NCBI GenBank assembly: GCA_947627655.1
Contig: CANQWW010000003.1
Coordinates: forward strand, 1-46,543
Origin: an uncultured Acinetobacter sp.
GTDB lineage: Bacteria > Pseudomonadota > Gammaproteobacteria > Pseudomonadales > Moraxellaceae
DNA length: 46,543 nt
Direction: 5' to 3'
Of this stretch, positions 1-10,407 are shown piece by piece. Each line of letters starts with the position of its first letter. Within the stretch, counting starts at the first letter, position 1. The position numbers and the translations under genes were made by a program. Under the pieces are notes generated by a model. That model ran no database searches. It was not told the DNA's origin and saw only the letters and a program-made list of their open reading frames with translations.

Positions 1-1024
1 ACAAATTGACAGGTCTGTTGCTTTTCACAGCGGGCATCCTGTAAGTAAAAACTCCATCCGGAGTTTGTTGGAATTAGTTCGAAGGAAAGCTGGCATTATT
101 AGGCAAATTCATGCCTAAATTCAAAACGACAAAGAATTATAAAACGTGCACTATCAAAATACAAACGATCACGAATGGCTTTTTACCAAAATAATGTTAA
201 ATAAGAATCATTAACAATGATAACCACTTATATATAGATCAAAAAACACTAAGACATTTTATCTATATTATTGGTTTTTAAAACTTATATAGCCTTAATA
301 GCTATTGTTTTCAACATAAATAAGAAATTTGCCAGCCTAGACTAAAGCCGAACAGCAAATAGACAAAAATTAACGAGTCCTCTCATTCGACACGAAATTT
401 CACGCCCTATTCTATTTTATTGTTAAATACTCAGTATTTTATTTAAAATATAGAAATCCAATATCATCAAATGAAAGAACAACTTATTTTAATTTGTATG
501 ACCCCAAAACACAGAAAACCAATTCCTAAAATGGCAAAAATGATGAAATTTCAAACACCCAGTTTCCATTCACGATTTGATTTGTATTAAATTTTAACCA
601 TTTAAATCAGCGCTACACTTCCCTTCATAGATGCAGCATAAAGTCAGTATTTATTAAAATGGCAAAGCTAACCCCCCCTATATTATGAATTTTCTCACAG
701 TTTATTTTAACTTGTGCAAAAAGCATGCGCTTTAAAATTTCCATCAAAAATGATTTTTTGATGTTTTAAAGTTTCTATTCTTTAAAATTTTTCCTGCACC
801 CTTTGTTAATTTGACTTATTATATTGCGCCAAGTGCTGCAATTTTTAGAGTGCCTTATGAATAGTTTGGGGTTTTACTGGCAACGGTAAACTTTTATCCA
901 TAAGTATAATTGACAAAATTTCAGCACTCTCTAATCTTATGAGCAAATTTGACCCATCTGATTTTGCGCATTAAAAATAGTAAGCAAAACAGATTTACAT
1001 TCACCAGGACAGGAGATCTATTGA

Positions 1025-2302
1025 ATGTCTGAAGCAACTGGCAAAAAAGCCGTTTTACAGCTTGATGGCAAACAAATTGAACTACCAATTTACAGCGGCA
1101 CATTAGGCCCAGATGTAATTGACGTTAAAGATGTATTGGCTGCAGGTCACTTTACTTTTGATCCTGGTTTCGTGTCTACAGCGGCGTGTGAATCTAAAAT
1201 CACATTCATCGATGGTGGCAAAGGCGTTCTTTTACACCGTGGTTACCCGATTGACCAGCTGGCAACTAAAGCAGACTACCTAGAAACTTGTTACCTGCTT
1301 CTCAATGGCGAGCTTCCTACTGCTGAACAAAAAGAAGAATTTGATGCTAAAGTTCGTAACCACACCATGGTTCACGACCAAGTTAGCCGTTTCTTCAATG
1401 GTTTCCGTCGTGATGCGCATCCTATGGCGATCATGTGTGGTGTTGTTGGTGCGCTTTCTGCTTTCTATCACAACAGCCTTGACATCGAAAATATTGACCA
1501 TCGTGAAATCACTGCGATTCGCTTGATCGCTAAAGTGCCGACTTTGGCTGCATGGACTTACAAATATACCGTAGGTCAGCCATTCGTTTACCCACGTAAC
1601 GACTTAAGCTACGCAGAAAACTTCCTGTACATGATGTTTGCAACGCCAGCAGACCGTGATTACAAAGTTGACCCGATTCTTGCAAAAGCAATGGACCGTA
1701 TTTTCACGCTTCATGCTGACCACGAACAAAACGCGTCTACGTCTACAGTACGTCTAGCGGGTTCTACTGGCGCGAATCCATATGCATGTATCGCTGCGGG
1801 TATCGCTGCACTATGGGGCCCTGCTCACGGTGGTGCAAACGAAGCTGTTCTTACGATGCTGGATGAAATCGGCTCTGTAGAAAACGTTGCTGGCTTCATG
1901 GAAAAAGTGAAAACTAAAGAAGTTAAACTGATGGGCTTCGGTCACCGAGTTTACAAAAACTTCGATCCACGTGCGAAAGTAATGAAAGAGACTTGTGACG
2001 AAGTGTTAACTGCACTTGGCATCAACGATCCACAACTTGCTTTGGCGATGGAACTTGAGCGTATTGCACTTTCTGACGAATACTTCATCAAGCGTAACCT
2101 GTACCCGAACGTAGACTTCTACTCAGGTATCATCCTTAAAGCGATTGGTATCCCGACTGAAATGTTTACTGTAATCTTCGCGCTTGCACGTACTGTTGGC
2201 TGGATCAGCCACTGGTTAGAAATGCACAGCGCTGCTTACAAAATCGGTCGTCCTCGTCAGCTTTACACTGGCGAAACTCAACGCGACATCGAAGGTCGTT
2301 AA
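1025..2302 (+). CDS. gltA: citrate synthase (type II)
   Basis: 425-aa ORF; citrate synthase motifs [11 protein letters not shown] and [15 protein letters not shown]; terminator follows. Confidence 0.98.
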   Translation: MSEATGKKAVLQLDGKQIELPIYSGTLGPDVIDVKDVLAAGHFTFDPGFVSTAACESKITFIDGGKGVLLHRGYPIDQLATKADYLETCYLLLNGELPTAEQKEEFDAKVRNHTMVHDQVSRFFNGFRRDAHPMAIMCGVVGALSAFYHNSLDIENIDHREITAIRLIAKVPTLAAWTYKYTVGQPFVYPRNDLSYAENFLYMMFATPADRDYKVDPILAKAMDRIFTLHADHEQNASTSTVRLAGSTGANPYACIAAGIAALWGPAHGGANEAVLTMLDEIGSVENVAGFMEKVKTKEVKLMGFGHRVYKNFDPRAKVMKETCDEVLTALGINDPQLALAMELERIALSDEYFIKRNLYPNVDFYSGIILKAIGIPTEMFTVIFALARTVGWISHWLEMHSAAYKIGRPRQLYTGETQRDIEGR

Positions 2303-2323
2303 TTCAAAAGAATTAAAACTTTC

Positions 2324-2354
2324 AAAAAAACCACCCTTTTGGGTGGTTTTTTTA
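2324..2354 (+). terminator. Rho-independent terminator after gltA
   Basis: AAAAAAACCACCC-TTTT-GGGTGGTTTTTTT. Confidence 0.9.
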
Positions 2355-2492
2355 TTTCTTGAAAAAATATTCACAACAATAGCAGCCAAGAAAAAAACAG
2401 GTTTATTGGGGGAAATGGTGTGATAAAGATGCTTACAAACCTCAACCTATAATCCCGTTATAATCAGGCTATTCCATATATTCGCCACGACT

Positions 2493-3002
2493 ATGCCCTA
2501 CCGTGTTTTATTCTTGCTGCTCAGACTGATCCGATTTCCGCAATTTAAGTGCCGCCATCTGACCGAAGGCGAAATCCAGATGTGCCGTTCAGTATTTGGC
2601 GACCGTATTGATTACGCGCGAGTACAGGTCATGAATCATCCTTTCCTGCCGTGGCAACCGAAATATATTCTGATGGCACCCAGCGGTTATATTCATGTAC
2701 GCAATATTCTTTTTAAAGACGATTATTCCAAAGAGACTGCAAGGTATCGGGCAGTGTTTATTCATGAGATGACGCATATTTTTCAATATCAGCAAGGCAT
2801 TAATGTGCTATGCAAAGGCGCCATTTTACAGACTGCCTATTTTTTAAGTTTGGGGAAATACAATCCTTATAAATACACTTATATCCCCGGCAAGTCGTTT
2901 TGGCATTACAATATTGAACAGCAGGGCGATATTGCCCGTGACATTTATCTCAAAAAAATACCTAATATTATTCAACAACTGGATACACAGTTTAAGGGCT
3001 AA
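2493..3002 (+). CDS. small HExxH-containing protein, putative zincin-like metallopeptidase (Rhs/Vgr-related type annotation likely)
   Basis: 169-aa ORF with HEMTH motif and a downstream NIEQQGD segment. Confidence 0.7.
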   Translation: MPYRVLFLLLRLIRFPQFKCRHLTEGEIQMCRSVFGDRIDYARVQVMNHPFLPWQPKYILMAPSGYIHVRNILFKDDYSKETARYRAVFIHEMTHIFQYQQGINVLCKGAILQTAYFLSLGKYNPYKYTYIPGKSFWHYNIEQQGDIARDIYLKKIPNIIQQLDTQFKG

Positions 3003-3327
3003 CAACCTTATATTTAACATGTCTACTGAACTTTAAGCAGATCAGATACAAAATCCTAAGTCTTGATTTTATTTTTAATAATACAGTTGCATTTCAACTA
3101 TAAATCTATGCAAACAACGCTAGCATCTGCCTCAATTTTCGATAGAATAACTCTTGTCTGATATTTTACTCCCAATACATGAGATTAAGTATCAAGCTTT
3201 ATGATTGTGTTTAAATTTATAGCCATTTGGCATTATGTTAATACCAGATTGCACTCTACTGAATAACTATAATTTTAAATATCAGCCGATTAGTGCAAAT
3301 ATCTATCAGGATTAGGATTTAGTTGGA

Positions 3328-4953
3328 ATGAAAAGTTTTAAAATTGCCCTTGCTCAATTCTCTCCACACGTAGGCAATATCGATGCCAATACGCAATACA
3401 TGATCGAACAGGTCAATTTAGCCAAAAAAGATAATGCCGACCTAATTATTTTTCCAGAACTTTCACTGTTGGGCTATCCGGCAGATGACTTGATTTTACG
3501 CCCAAGCCTGAGCAAACGCACTCAACAAGCATTTGACCAACTTGCTGTAGTCAAAGATATTGTCATGGTATTTGGTTTTGTAAACCAGACTGAAGACGGC
3601 CAGCGCTTTAACTCTGCTGCCGTCATGAAAGATGGTCAGGTTTTAGGTATTTATAATAAACAGATTCTGCCAAATTATGGTGTATTTGATGAAAAACGTT
3701 ATTTTAACGAGGGTCATCAACATCTGGTATTTGAATACTTGGGGCATAAATTTGGTGTATTGATCTGTGAAGATGTCTGGTCGCTTACTACCGTGCAACA
3801 ACTAGCACAATTGAACATCGATACAGCACTGATCTTGAATTCTTCACCATACGAAGTCGGCAAGCCACAACATCGCATTGATACCATGGCAGCCCTAGTC
3901 AAAGAACTTAACTTCAATCTGGTTTACTGTAACCAGGTAGGTGGGCATGATGATCTAATCTTTGACGGCACCAGCTTTATTTTAAATAAAACCGGTGAGC
4001 TTGCGTTACAGGCGCCGAGCTTTAAGGAAGGCCTGTGGGCAGCCGAGTACAATGCTGAACAGCAAGTCTTTAACAAAGCTGAGATTACTCCTGTTCTGGA
4101 CACCATGGCAGAGATCTATCAAAGCTTGGTAGTCGCTACACGTGATTATGTCCAACGTTCTGGCTTTCCAGGGGTGATTCTGGGTCTCTCCGGTGGTATT
4201 GATTCGGCCTTGACCTTGGCCATTGCTGTCGATGCAATTGGGGCCGATAAGGTTCAGGCCGTCATGATGCCTTATACTTATACCGCACAGATTAGTGTTG
4301 AAGATGCAGCCGAGCAGGCAAAAACCTTAGGTGTGACTTTCGGTATTGCCGAGATCAATCCGATTGTGAATAGTTTCCTGCAAACGCTTTATCCATTCTT
4401 CGGTGATTCACCAGTAGATACCACGGAAGAAAACCTACAGGCCCGTTCTCGTGGCACTCTATTAATGGCGCTGTCCAACAAATTTGGTAACCTGGTATTA
4501 TCTACCGGGAACAAATCTGAAGTGTCGGTCGGTTACTGCACACTGTACGGCGATATGGTCGGCGGTTTTTCAGTCCTAAAAGATGTCTACAAAACCATCG
4601 TCTTTGAACTGGCCAAATACCGTAACAGTATTGCTGACAAACCGGTGATCCCTGAACGTGTGATTAGCCGCCCACCTTCAGCAGAATTACGCCCAGACCA
4701 ACTGGATCAGGATTCTTTACCAGCCTATGAAATATTAGATGCAATCTTGTACTCGTATATTGAAGAAGATATCAGTCAGGATGACATCATTGCCAAAGGC
4801 TTCGAAGCAGAAGTGGTGAAACGTGTTATTCGTCTAGTCGATCTTAACGAATACAAACGTCGTCAAGGTGCAATTGGTCCACGTATCAGCTCACGTGCCT
4901 TTAGCCGTGAACGTCGTTATCCAATCGTGAATGGCTGGAAACCTGGTACCTAA
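3328..4953 (+). CDS. nadE: glutamine-dependent NAD+ synthetase
   Basis: 541-aa ORF; N-terminal nitrilase/amidase domain (FPELSLLGYPADDL, LICEDVW) plus NAD synthetase SGGIDSALTLAIA and STGNKSE motifs. Confidence 0.97.
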   Translation: MKSFKIALAQFSPHVGNIDANTQYMIEQVNLAKKDNADLIIFPELSLLGYPADDLILRPSLSKRTQQAFDQLAVVKDIVMVFGFVNQTEDGQRFNSAAVMKDGQVLGIYNKQILPNYGVFDEKRYFNEGHQHLVFEYLGHKFGVLICEDVWSLTTVQQLAQLNIDTALILNSSPYEVGKPQHRIDTMAALVKELNFNLVYCNQVGGHDDLIFDGTSFILNKTGELALQAPSFKEGLWAAEYNAEQQVFNKAEITPVLDTMAEIYQSLVVATRDYVQRSGFPGVILGLSGGIDSALTLAIAVDAIGADKVQAVMMPYTYTAQISVEDAAEQAKTLGVTFGIAEINPIVNSFLQTLYPFFGDSPVDTTEENLQARSRGTLLMALSNKFGNLVLSTGNKSEVSVGYCTLYGDMVGGFSVLKDVYKTIVFELAKYRNSIADKPVIPERVISRPPSAELRPDQLDQDSLPAYEILDAILYSYIEEDISQDDIIAKGFEAEVVKRVIRLVDLNEYKRRQGAIGPRISSRAFSRERRYPIVNGWKPGT

Positions 4954-4977
4954 TTTCAATTTTCCTGAATGATAAGC

Positions 4978-5011
4978 AAAATCGCCTAAGTTCACTTAGG
5001 CGATTTTTTTA
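4978..5011 (+). terminator. Rho-independent terminator after nadE
   Basis: AAATCGCCTAAG-TTCA-CTTAGGCGATTTTTTT. Confidence 0.9.
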
Positions 5012-5123
5012 TAGCTATCGTTTGACAGACTTAAAATTTATGACGGCAGTTATATGTTTAGATCAGAAGAATAGTGCAATAGTTTAAGGAAAACACTGGA
5101 TACGAAATGCTCTTTTTCAGGCA

Positions 5124-5155
5124 CAAAAAAAGAGACCAAGCTGAGAGCTTGGTCT
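5124..5155 (-). terminator. Rho-independent terminator of tRNA-Met
   Basis: AGACCAAGCT-gag-AGCTTGGTCT, followed on the minus strand by a T-rich run. Confidence 0.75.
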
Positions 5156-5162
5156 TTAAAAA

Positions 5163-5239
5163 TGGTGGCTATGACGAGACTTGAACTTGTGACCCCCGCA
5201 TTATGAGTGCGGTGCTCTAACCAACTGAGCTACATAGCC
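5163..5239 (-). tRNA. tRNA-Met (elongator, anticodon CAT)
   Basis: Reverse complement GGCTATGTAGCTCAGTTGGTTAGAGCACCGCACTCATAATGCGGGGGTCACAAGTTCAAGTCTCGTCATAGCCACCA folds as a cloverleaf with encoded CCA. Confidence 0.95.
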
Positions 5240-5838
5240 GTAAACTGTGTGCGCATTATCTTAACTTCCTCGCTCAGCGTCAAGCATTTTAATTCACAAA
5301 TGTTCAGTCTTTATGCAAATAGAGAATAATCATTTAAAAATTAAACAAATACCGTGCTCGATTGTTTAATTTTTTTCGCTATAGCTTTATTTGTACCCGG
5401 TGATCTCTTTTTTTTAAGTACGCATAAAGATAAAAATAAATATAAAATCAGCTAGATATAGCAGCTTTACTTACTCCCCTTTTTATCCTCACTTAAGGCC
5501 ATAGAGCGGAGTAAAAACCTCTGTTGTACTATTTTTGATTAAAATTGGTGTTCAAACTGGAGTATGTTCTCTTTTCCAGCACAGAAAAATATATCATGCA
5601 CTCCTGCTTTCAACGCTAAGTCAATCGCTTGAACTGCTGCTGTATACTACTTGCAGCTTCAAATTATTATTCAAATAATCTTTCATTTAAAACACAGAAT
5701 GGCTCAATCTTGAATTCCTACGGATTTAGCTGGTTTTATTTCTGCGCAATAGGGTATATGATCAAACTATAAGCAGTAAATTTAGCCCGGTAAACCGGAT
5801 CATAATTATAAAACTTTGCTTCCGTAAGGAGATTGGTT

Positions 5839-6291
5839 ATGACTTTTCAAAATATTTTAGTTCCGATTGATGGTTCACAAACTTCACTTGCTGTTGTAGA
5901 TAAGGCTGTAGAGCTGGCCAAAGCCTTTAACAGCAAAATTACTGTTGTTCAGGTAATGACGCTGGATCCTTATATTGCTGCTGAATATATTACTGCAGCA
6001 CAAACCAACGATCTGATTGAACGTGCCCGTACTGCTATTTTGCAAAATCTGGAAGAGGCAAAACAACGTTTCGAACAGGCTGGTGTACAAGTAGAATCTC
6101 AATTACTTGAAGGCCAGGTGGTCAATACAGAAATCATCCGCGCCGTGAAAACCCTAGGTGCTGACCTGATTGTTATTGGCTCGCACGGTCGCACCGGCTT
6201 TAAGAAATTCTTCCTGGGCAGTGTCGCTCAAAGCATTTTGGGTCAAGCTGAGGTGCCGGTACTGGTGATCCGTGGACAGGCCTCAAACTGA
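5839..6291 (+). CDS. universal stress protein (UspA family)
   Basis: ILVPIDGSQTS start and GSHGRTGFKKFFLGSVAQSILGQAEVPVLVIR ATP-binding motif; ATG at 5839 with AAGGAGAT upstream (ORF track starts at TTG 5833). Confidence 0.93.
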   Translation: MTFQNILVPIDGSQTSLAVVDKAVELAKAFNSKITVVQVMTLDPYIAAEYITAAQTNDLIERARTAILQNLEEAKQRFEQAGVQVESQLLEGQVVNTEIIRAVKTLGADLIVIGSHGRTGFKKFFLGSVAQSILGQAEVPVLVIRGQASN

Positions 6292-6304
6292 TTGCAGTGA
6301 CTGA

Positions 6305-6332
6305 AAACACCCCAGCTCGCTGGGGTATTTTT
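6305..6332 (+). terminator. Rho-independent terminator after the USP gene
   Basis: ACCCCAGC-tc-GCTGGGGTATTTTT. Confidence 0.8.
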
Positions 6333-6663
6333 ATGTCGGTATGCCGTCCCATTGATAGGTTCCCAGATGAATACGGTCACCGATCACGACCACACCTTCT
6401 GCAAGTAAGCTTACTGCCTGAAGGTTGTGTCCTTGTGCATCTTTTTTCATCACACTGATTTTACCTTGTGCATTGATGACACGATGCCAAGGTAGATCTG
6501 AAGCTTCATCCATCTCGCTTAGCACCCGACCGACCAGACGAGCGTGTCGTGGTAGTCCTGCCAGTCGGGCGATCTGACCATAACTTGCCACCTTGCCTGG
6601 TGGAATTAAGGCCACAACGCTCAGAATCATTTGTGCAAGTTCATCACTGGGTTTGGCTGACAT
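6331..6663 (-). CDS. alkyltransferase-like protein (Atl, MGMT-fold)
   Basis: 110-aa ORF; GKVASYGQIARLAG and PWHRVINAQGKIS, i.e. Trp in place of the MGMT active-site Cys (PCHRV). Confidence 0.88.
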   Translation of the reverse strand: MSAKPSDELAQMILSVVALIPPGKVASYGQIARLAGLPRHARLVGRVLSEMDEASDLPWHRVINAQGKISVMKKDAQGHNLQAVSLLAEGVVVIGDRIHLGTYQWDGIPT

Positions 6664-6783
6664 GCTGAATTATCCTATGACAATATTGAGTAGCATCATA
6701 CTGTACCGTTGCATCCCTCTACTCAATATTCGAGCATAAAAAAGAGAATCCGAAGATTCTCTTTTGCACACATGGATACCAGA

Positions 6784-8283
6784 TTAAAAGTTATCGGGGC
6801 TTTCCAGTCGTTTAACTTCTTGTGCTTTTTCCGGATTATGCACGGCTGCTACCCCATCTTCATCTTTTTCATCCACCAGACTTTCCGGTTTATACACTGT
6901 AATGATTTCATTACCTTGCGCATCTTCACCAATTATATACTGGAAACCTTTACGGTTCATTTTATGGCACAAGCGCTGATACCAGCCTTTCCAGCCTTCT
7001 TTCTCTTCATTCGGATTGTAATAAAAGGCATTCATGACCGCAGGCAGCCCCAAACCGCAGACGAGTCCTGATAACAACACTACAATAAAAGTATAGCCGA
7101 CCAGAATACTGCTATATTCTTCCAGTTGCGGAATATTGGCCACGGCGAGAATAAGCGCGAGTGAAATCCCGCCTCGTACGCCGCCCCAAGACAGAATCGC
7201 CAGACTGCCGTTATAGCGTTTATTGCGTAAATGCGGAAACATGGAAAAAGATAAGAAATTCGCAGCGAAACGTGCGCCATGCAGAATAATAAAGGCCACG
7301 ATCCCGCCAAGAATCAGACTGGTACTTAAGTCAAGAATAAACAGTTCCAAACCGATCAAGGTAAACAGGAAGGAATTAATAATCCCCTCTACGGTATGCC
7401 AGAAATGATTCACGTCACCAATATCAGCATCAGCCAGAATTTCTTTCCATTTATTACCGACAATCAGACCGCCAATGACACAGGCAATCGGCGCAGAAGC
7501 ATGAGCCAACAAGGCTATCAGATAGGAACCACAGGCGAGCAATGCCGTGGTGAGGATCAGGGACTCCATCTCATGCTTGCCACGTAAAATCCGTAAAATT
7601 GCCAGACCAAAACCAACCCCGATCAATACGGCCACGACAATTTCATACAGCAGAGTTTGTAGTACGCCCAATAGCGTAAAGTTTTCTCCCTGTAAGACAC
7701 TTAACAAGGTCATAAACAGCGCAATACACATGGCATCATTAAACAGCGATTCGCCTTCAAGTTTTACCATCAGGTGATGCGGCGCCCGCACAGAACTGAG
7801 CACCCCTTTAATCCCGATCGGATCCGTTGCTCCCAGGGCTGCGCCCAGCAGCAGCAAGACCAGCAGATCGACATGTTTGCCAATCAGGAACTGATAGCCA
7901 TACAACGCTAAACCAAAAAAGACCGCACAGAACACTAAAGCCAGACTGGCCAGAATACCGATAGGTCGCCAGTGATTACGTAAATCAGACACTTTAAATT
8001 TCAGTGCTGATGAGGTCAAAATAAAACAGATGACCCCATTAATCAGGAAATCATAAAAGTCGACCTGACGTACTGCCTGTTCAATATTGGCGATATTGAT
8101 ACTAAAAAATGGATTGCCCTGTAACAGGCTGGCTCCCCATTGCAAAATAAAGACAAAAATAGCCGAGACAATGGGCACCCCAATCGCTTGTGGAAAACCC
8201 AGAACCCTTTTATTAAACATGGTGGTCGCAATGGATAAAGCAAATACAACCGTTAAAAGTTGTAAGAAGAAGAAATTGCCCAT
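6784..8283 (-). CDS. Na+/H+ antiporter (CPA1/NhaP-type)
   Basis: 499-aa polytopic protein; GATDPIGIKGVL, EGESLFNDAMCIALF, SWGGVRGGISLAL motifs. Confidence 0.92.
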   Translation of the reverse strand: MGNFFFLQLLTVVFALSIATTMFNKRVLGFPQAIGVPIVSAIFVFILQWGASLLQGNPFFSINIANIEQAVRQVDFYDFLINGVICFILTSSALKFKVSDLRNHWRPIGILASLALVFCAVFFGLALYGYQFLIGKHVDLLVLLLLGAALGATDPIGIKGVLSSVRAPHHLMVKLEGESLFNDAMCIALFMTLLSVLQGENFTLLGVLQTLLYEIVVAVLIGVGFGLAILRILRGKHEMESLILTTALLACGSYLIALLAHASAPIACVIGGLIVGNKWKEILADADIGDVNHFWHTVEGIINSFLFTLIGLELFILDLSTSLILGGIVAFIILHGARFAANFLSFSMFPHLRNKRYNGSLAILSWGGVRGGISLALILAVANIPQLEEYSSILVGYTFIVVLLSGLVCGLGLPAVMNAFYYNPNEEKEGWKGWYQRLCHKMNRKGFQYIIGEDAQGNEIITVYKPESLVDEKDEDGVAAVHNPEKAQEVKRLESPDNF

Positions 8284-8504
8284 GAGGGTTCCCTAAAGGT
8301 GCGCCTTATTTTAACAATCAGGCGTTTGACTTATTCAAAATTTAAATACCAATTAGCAAGGCATTTCTTGATAAAATAATTCTAATCCTGTTTTCGTTTG
8401 TTTTTAGTTAAGTTTTTTTTCAATCGTTTTAATTGCCGAAATATCATACAATCCATCCACTTTATTTTATCTGCTTTGTGCAGACCATTTAGAACTTCGC
8501 TCCT

Positions 8505-9059
8505 ATGCATCAAAGTGTAAAAACCATTTTCCGCCTCTGCTTCGCCGTGGTGATTTTCCTGATTACCTTGTCACTGTGCTTGACCTGCTTCGCCAAACTT
8601 CAGGACATCATGCAGGCTGAACAGAGCTTTCAGCAAGGTCAATCCCTGCGTCTCAACAGCAGTCCAAACCAGCAGTATATTTTGGTATCGAATAATCAAA
8701 AGCCTGATCAGGCGATTTTTGTCTTGATTGCTGGAAATGGTTATATTGCCAAAAGTAGCTGTGAGCATTATCCCAACCTGTGTCTCGATGAGGACAATCA
8801 GTCACATAGCCGTCAGATTATGCAAATACAGTTGTTTAAGGCAGGCCAGTTTTCCTATATTGAGCAAGTCAGCTATCGAGACAGTCGTAGTGGTCAGTTT
8901 GCAGAATTTACTTATGACAAAAATCAGATTCAGCAGTTTTATCAGCAGGATATTACTAGCTTGAAATATATTGTATTTGCCATTGCCCTGTTTGCTCTGT
9001 CTGCATTATTGGTAAGTTTCAAGCTGATAAAAAATTTCCGTCAGTTCTTAAACAAGTAA
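8505..9059 (+). CDS. hypothetical membrane-anchored protein
   Basis: 184-aa ORF with N- and C-terminal hydrophobic segments. Confidence 0.7.
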   Translation: MHQSVKTIFRLCFAVVIFLITLSLCLTCFAKLQDIMQAEQSFQQGQSLRLNSSPNQQYILVSNNQKPDQAIFVLIAGNGYIAKSSCEHYPNLCLDEDNQSHSRQIMQIQLFKAGQFSYIEQVSYRDSRSGQFAEFTYDKNQIQQFYQQDITSLKYIVFAIALFALSALLVSFKLIKNFRQFLNK

Positions 9060-9086
9060 CAAGCAAATAGACACGCCATACCCAAA

Positions 9087-9404
9087 AAAGGAGCCTCGGC
9101 TCACTGCTGCCCACAATTTTAACTAGGTTTGTATGAAGCAATAAAAAACAAGATACCAACTTAAATATATGAAGTTTATTAATCTTTATAATTAAGTACT
9201 ATATAGCCTCATCTTTTCTTTAAAAGTTTAAATGGGTTTGTGTAGGCAGAACCCTACTTTGGAAAGACCCAAAGTAGGCAAAAGTCTCTTATTACCCATA
9301 CACGACATCCTGTCGTGATGGGTAATGTGTGGCATCCCTGCCACACGCGCGTAGCTTAAACCGAATCACTTCAACTCTGGGGCAGCAGTGACTTCGGCTC
9401 CTTT
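9087..9404. repeat. MITE-like intergenic element with imperfect terminal inverted repeats and three internal hairpins
   Basis: Left AAAGGAGCCTCGGCTCACTGCTGCCC (9087-9112) versus right GGGCAGCAGTGACTTCGGCTCCTTT (9380-9404); internal palindromes at 9253-9278, 9291-9326 and 9327-9346. Confidence 0.65.
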
Positions 9405-9450
9405 GCGATTCCTTAACTTATCCCTATATAGACTTCATACCTTAGAGGTA

Positions 9451-10359
9451 TTAAATAGGTCGATTGAAAGTGTCACAATCAGCCATCTGACCAGATTTCA
9501 GGCCTGTATTAAACCACTGTACACGCTGTGCGCTGGTACCATGGGTAAAACTATCCGGTACTACACGACCTTGGGCTTTTTTCTGTAAATAGTCATCGCC
9601 AATTTTATGTGCTGCGTCCATGGCTTCCTGTACGTCACCTTGTTCCAGGAACTGGGTCCGCTCATGATTATGGTAGGCCCACACACCGGCCAGGCAATCT
9701 GCCTGCAATTCCTGACGTACCGATAACTGATTGCCCTGCACTTCACTGGCCTGTTGACGGGCTTGCTGCACCTGAGAAGAAATCCCCAGCAGGGTTTGAA
9801 TATGATGACCCACCTCATGCGCGACCACATAGGCCTGAGCAAAGTCGCCTGCCTGATCATGACGTGACAGTTCAGTACTGTTCTGCTCGCCCGTAATCCC
9901 CATCTGGGTACGCATATCTTTAAAGAAGGCAGTATCAATATAAACCTTCTGATCTGCTGGACAATAAAATGGCCCCATGGCTGATTGTGCTGTACCACAG
10001 CCTGAATCCACTACACCACTGAAGAGGACCAGCGTAGGTGCTGTGTAGGGCTGGTTAAGCTGGCTTTGAAAGACTTGTGACCAGGTGTCTTCGGTGTCGG
10101 CTAATACTGTGCCCACAAATTCCATGGCTTCTTGCTGCTCTGGTGTCGGATTATCCAGACCACGTGTTTCAGCAGCACCTGACATGCCGGAAGTGACCTG
10201 TTTGGTGGTCTGATAAGTCTGTTGTGGATCAAGTCCCAAAAACTTCCAGCCCACAAAAGCAACGATCAGTCCAACAATACTGATCCCGCCAACTTTCGCC
10301 CCAGCACCGCCACGGCGGTCTTCCACATTGCTACTCACACGACGACCTTTCCAGCGCAT
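9451..10359 (-). CDS. ypfJ: neutral zinc metallopeptidase, YpfJ family
   Basis: 302-aa ORF; MRWKGRRVSSNVEDRRG N-terminus and HEVGHHIQTLLG zinc motif. Confidence 0.92.
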   Translation of the reverse strand: MRWKGRRVSSNVEDRRGGAGAKVGGISIVGLIVAFVGWKFLGLDPQQTYQTTKQVTSGMSGAAETRGLDNPTPEQQEAMEFVGTVLADTEDTWSQVFQSQLNQPYTAPTLVLFSGVVDSGCGTAQSAMGPFYCPADQKVYIDTAFFKDMRTQMGITGEQNSTELSRHDQAGDFAQAYVVAHEVGHHIQTLLGISSQVQQARQQASEVQGNQLSVRQELQADCLAGVWAYHNHERTQFLEQGDVQEAMDAAHKIGDDYLQKKAQGRVVPDSFTHGTSAQRVQWFNTGLKSGQMADCDTFNRPI

Positions 10360-10407
10360 AGTTCATTTCCTTTAAATATATACAGCTTATTTTACTCATT
10401 TTTTCGC

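Noticed and set aside
1-1024. AT-rich first kilobase considered for hidden genes or regulatory RNA
   Set aside because: No long ORF, clear terminator or recognisable RNA fold; most likely the long intergenic and leader region upstream of gltA.
5534-5640. Minus-strand reading AAVQAIDLALKAGVHDIFFCAGKENILQFEHQF-stop, looking like a protein fragment
   Set aside because: Only about 34 codons, with an upstream stop and no good start; could be a pseudogene remnant but cannot be supported without a search.
9609-9896. Plus-strand ORF of 95 aa opposite ypfJ
   Set aside because: Antisense to a clearly coding gene with family motifs; composition looks like a reading-frame artefact.
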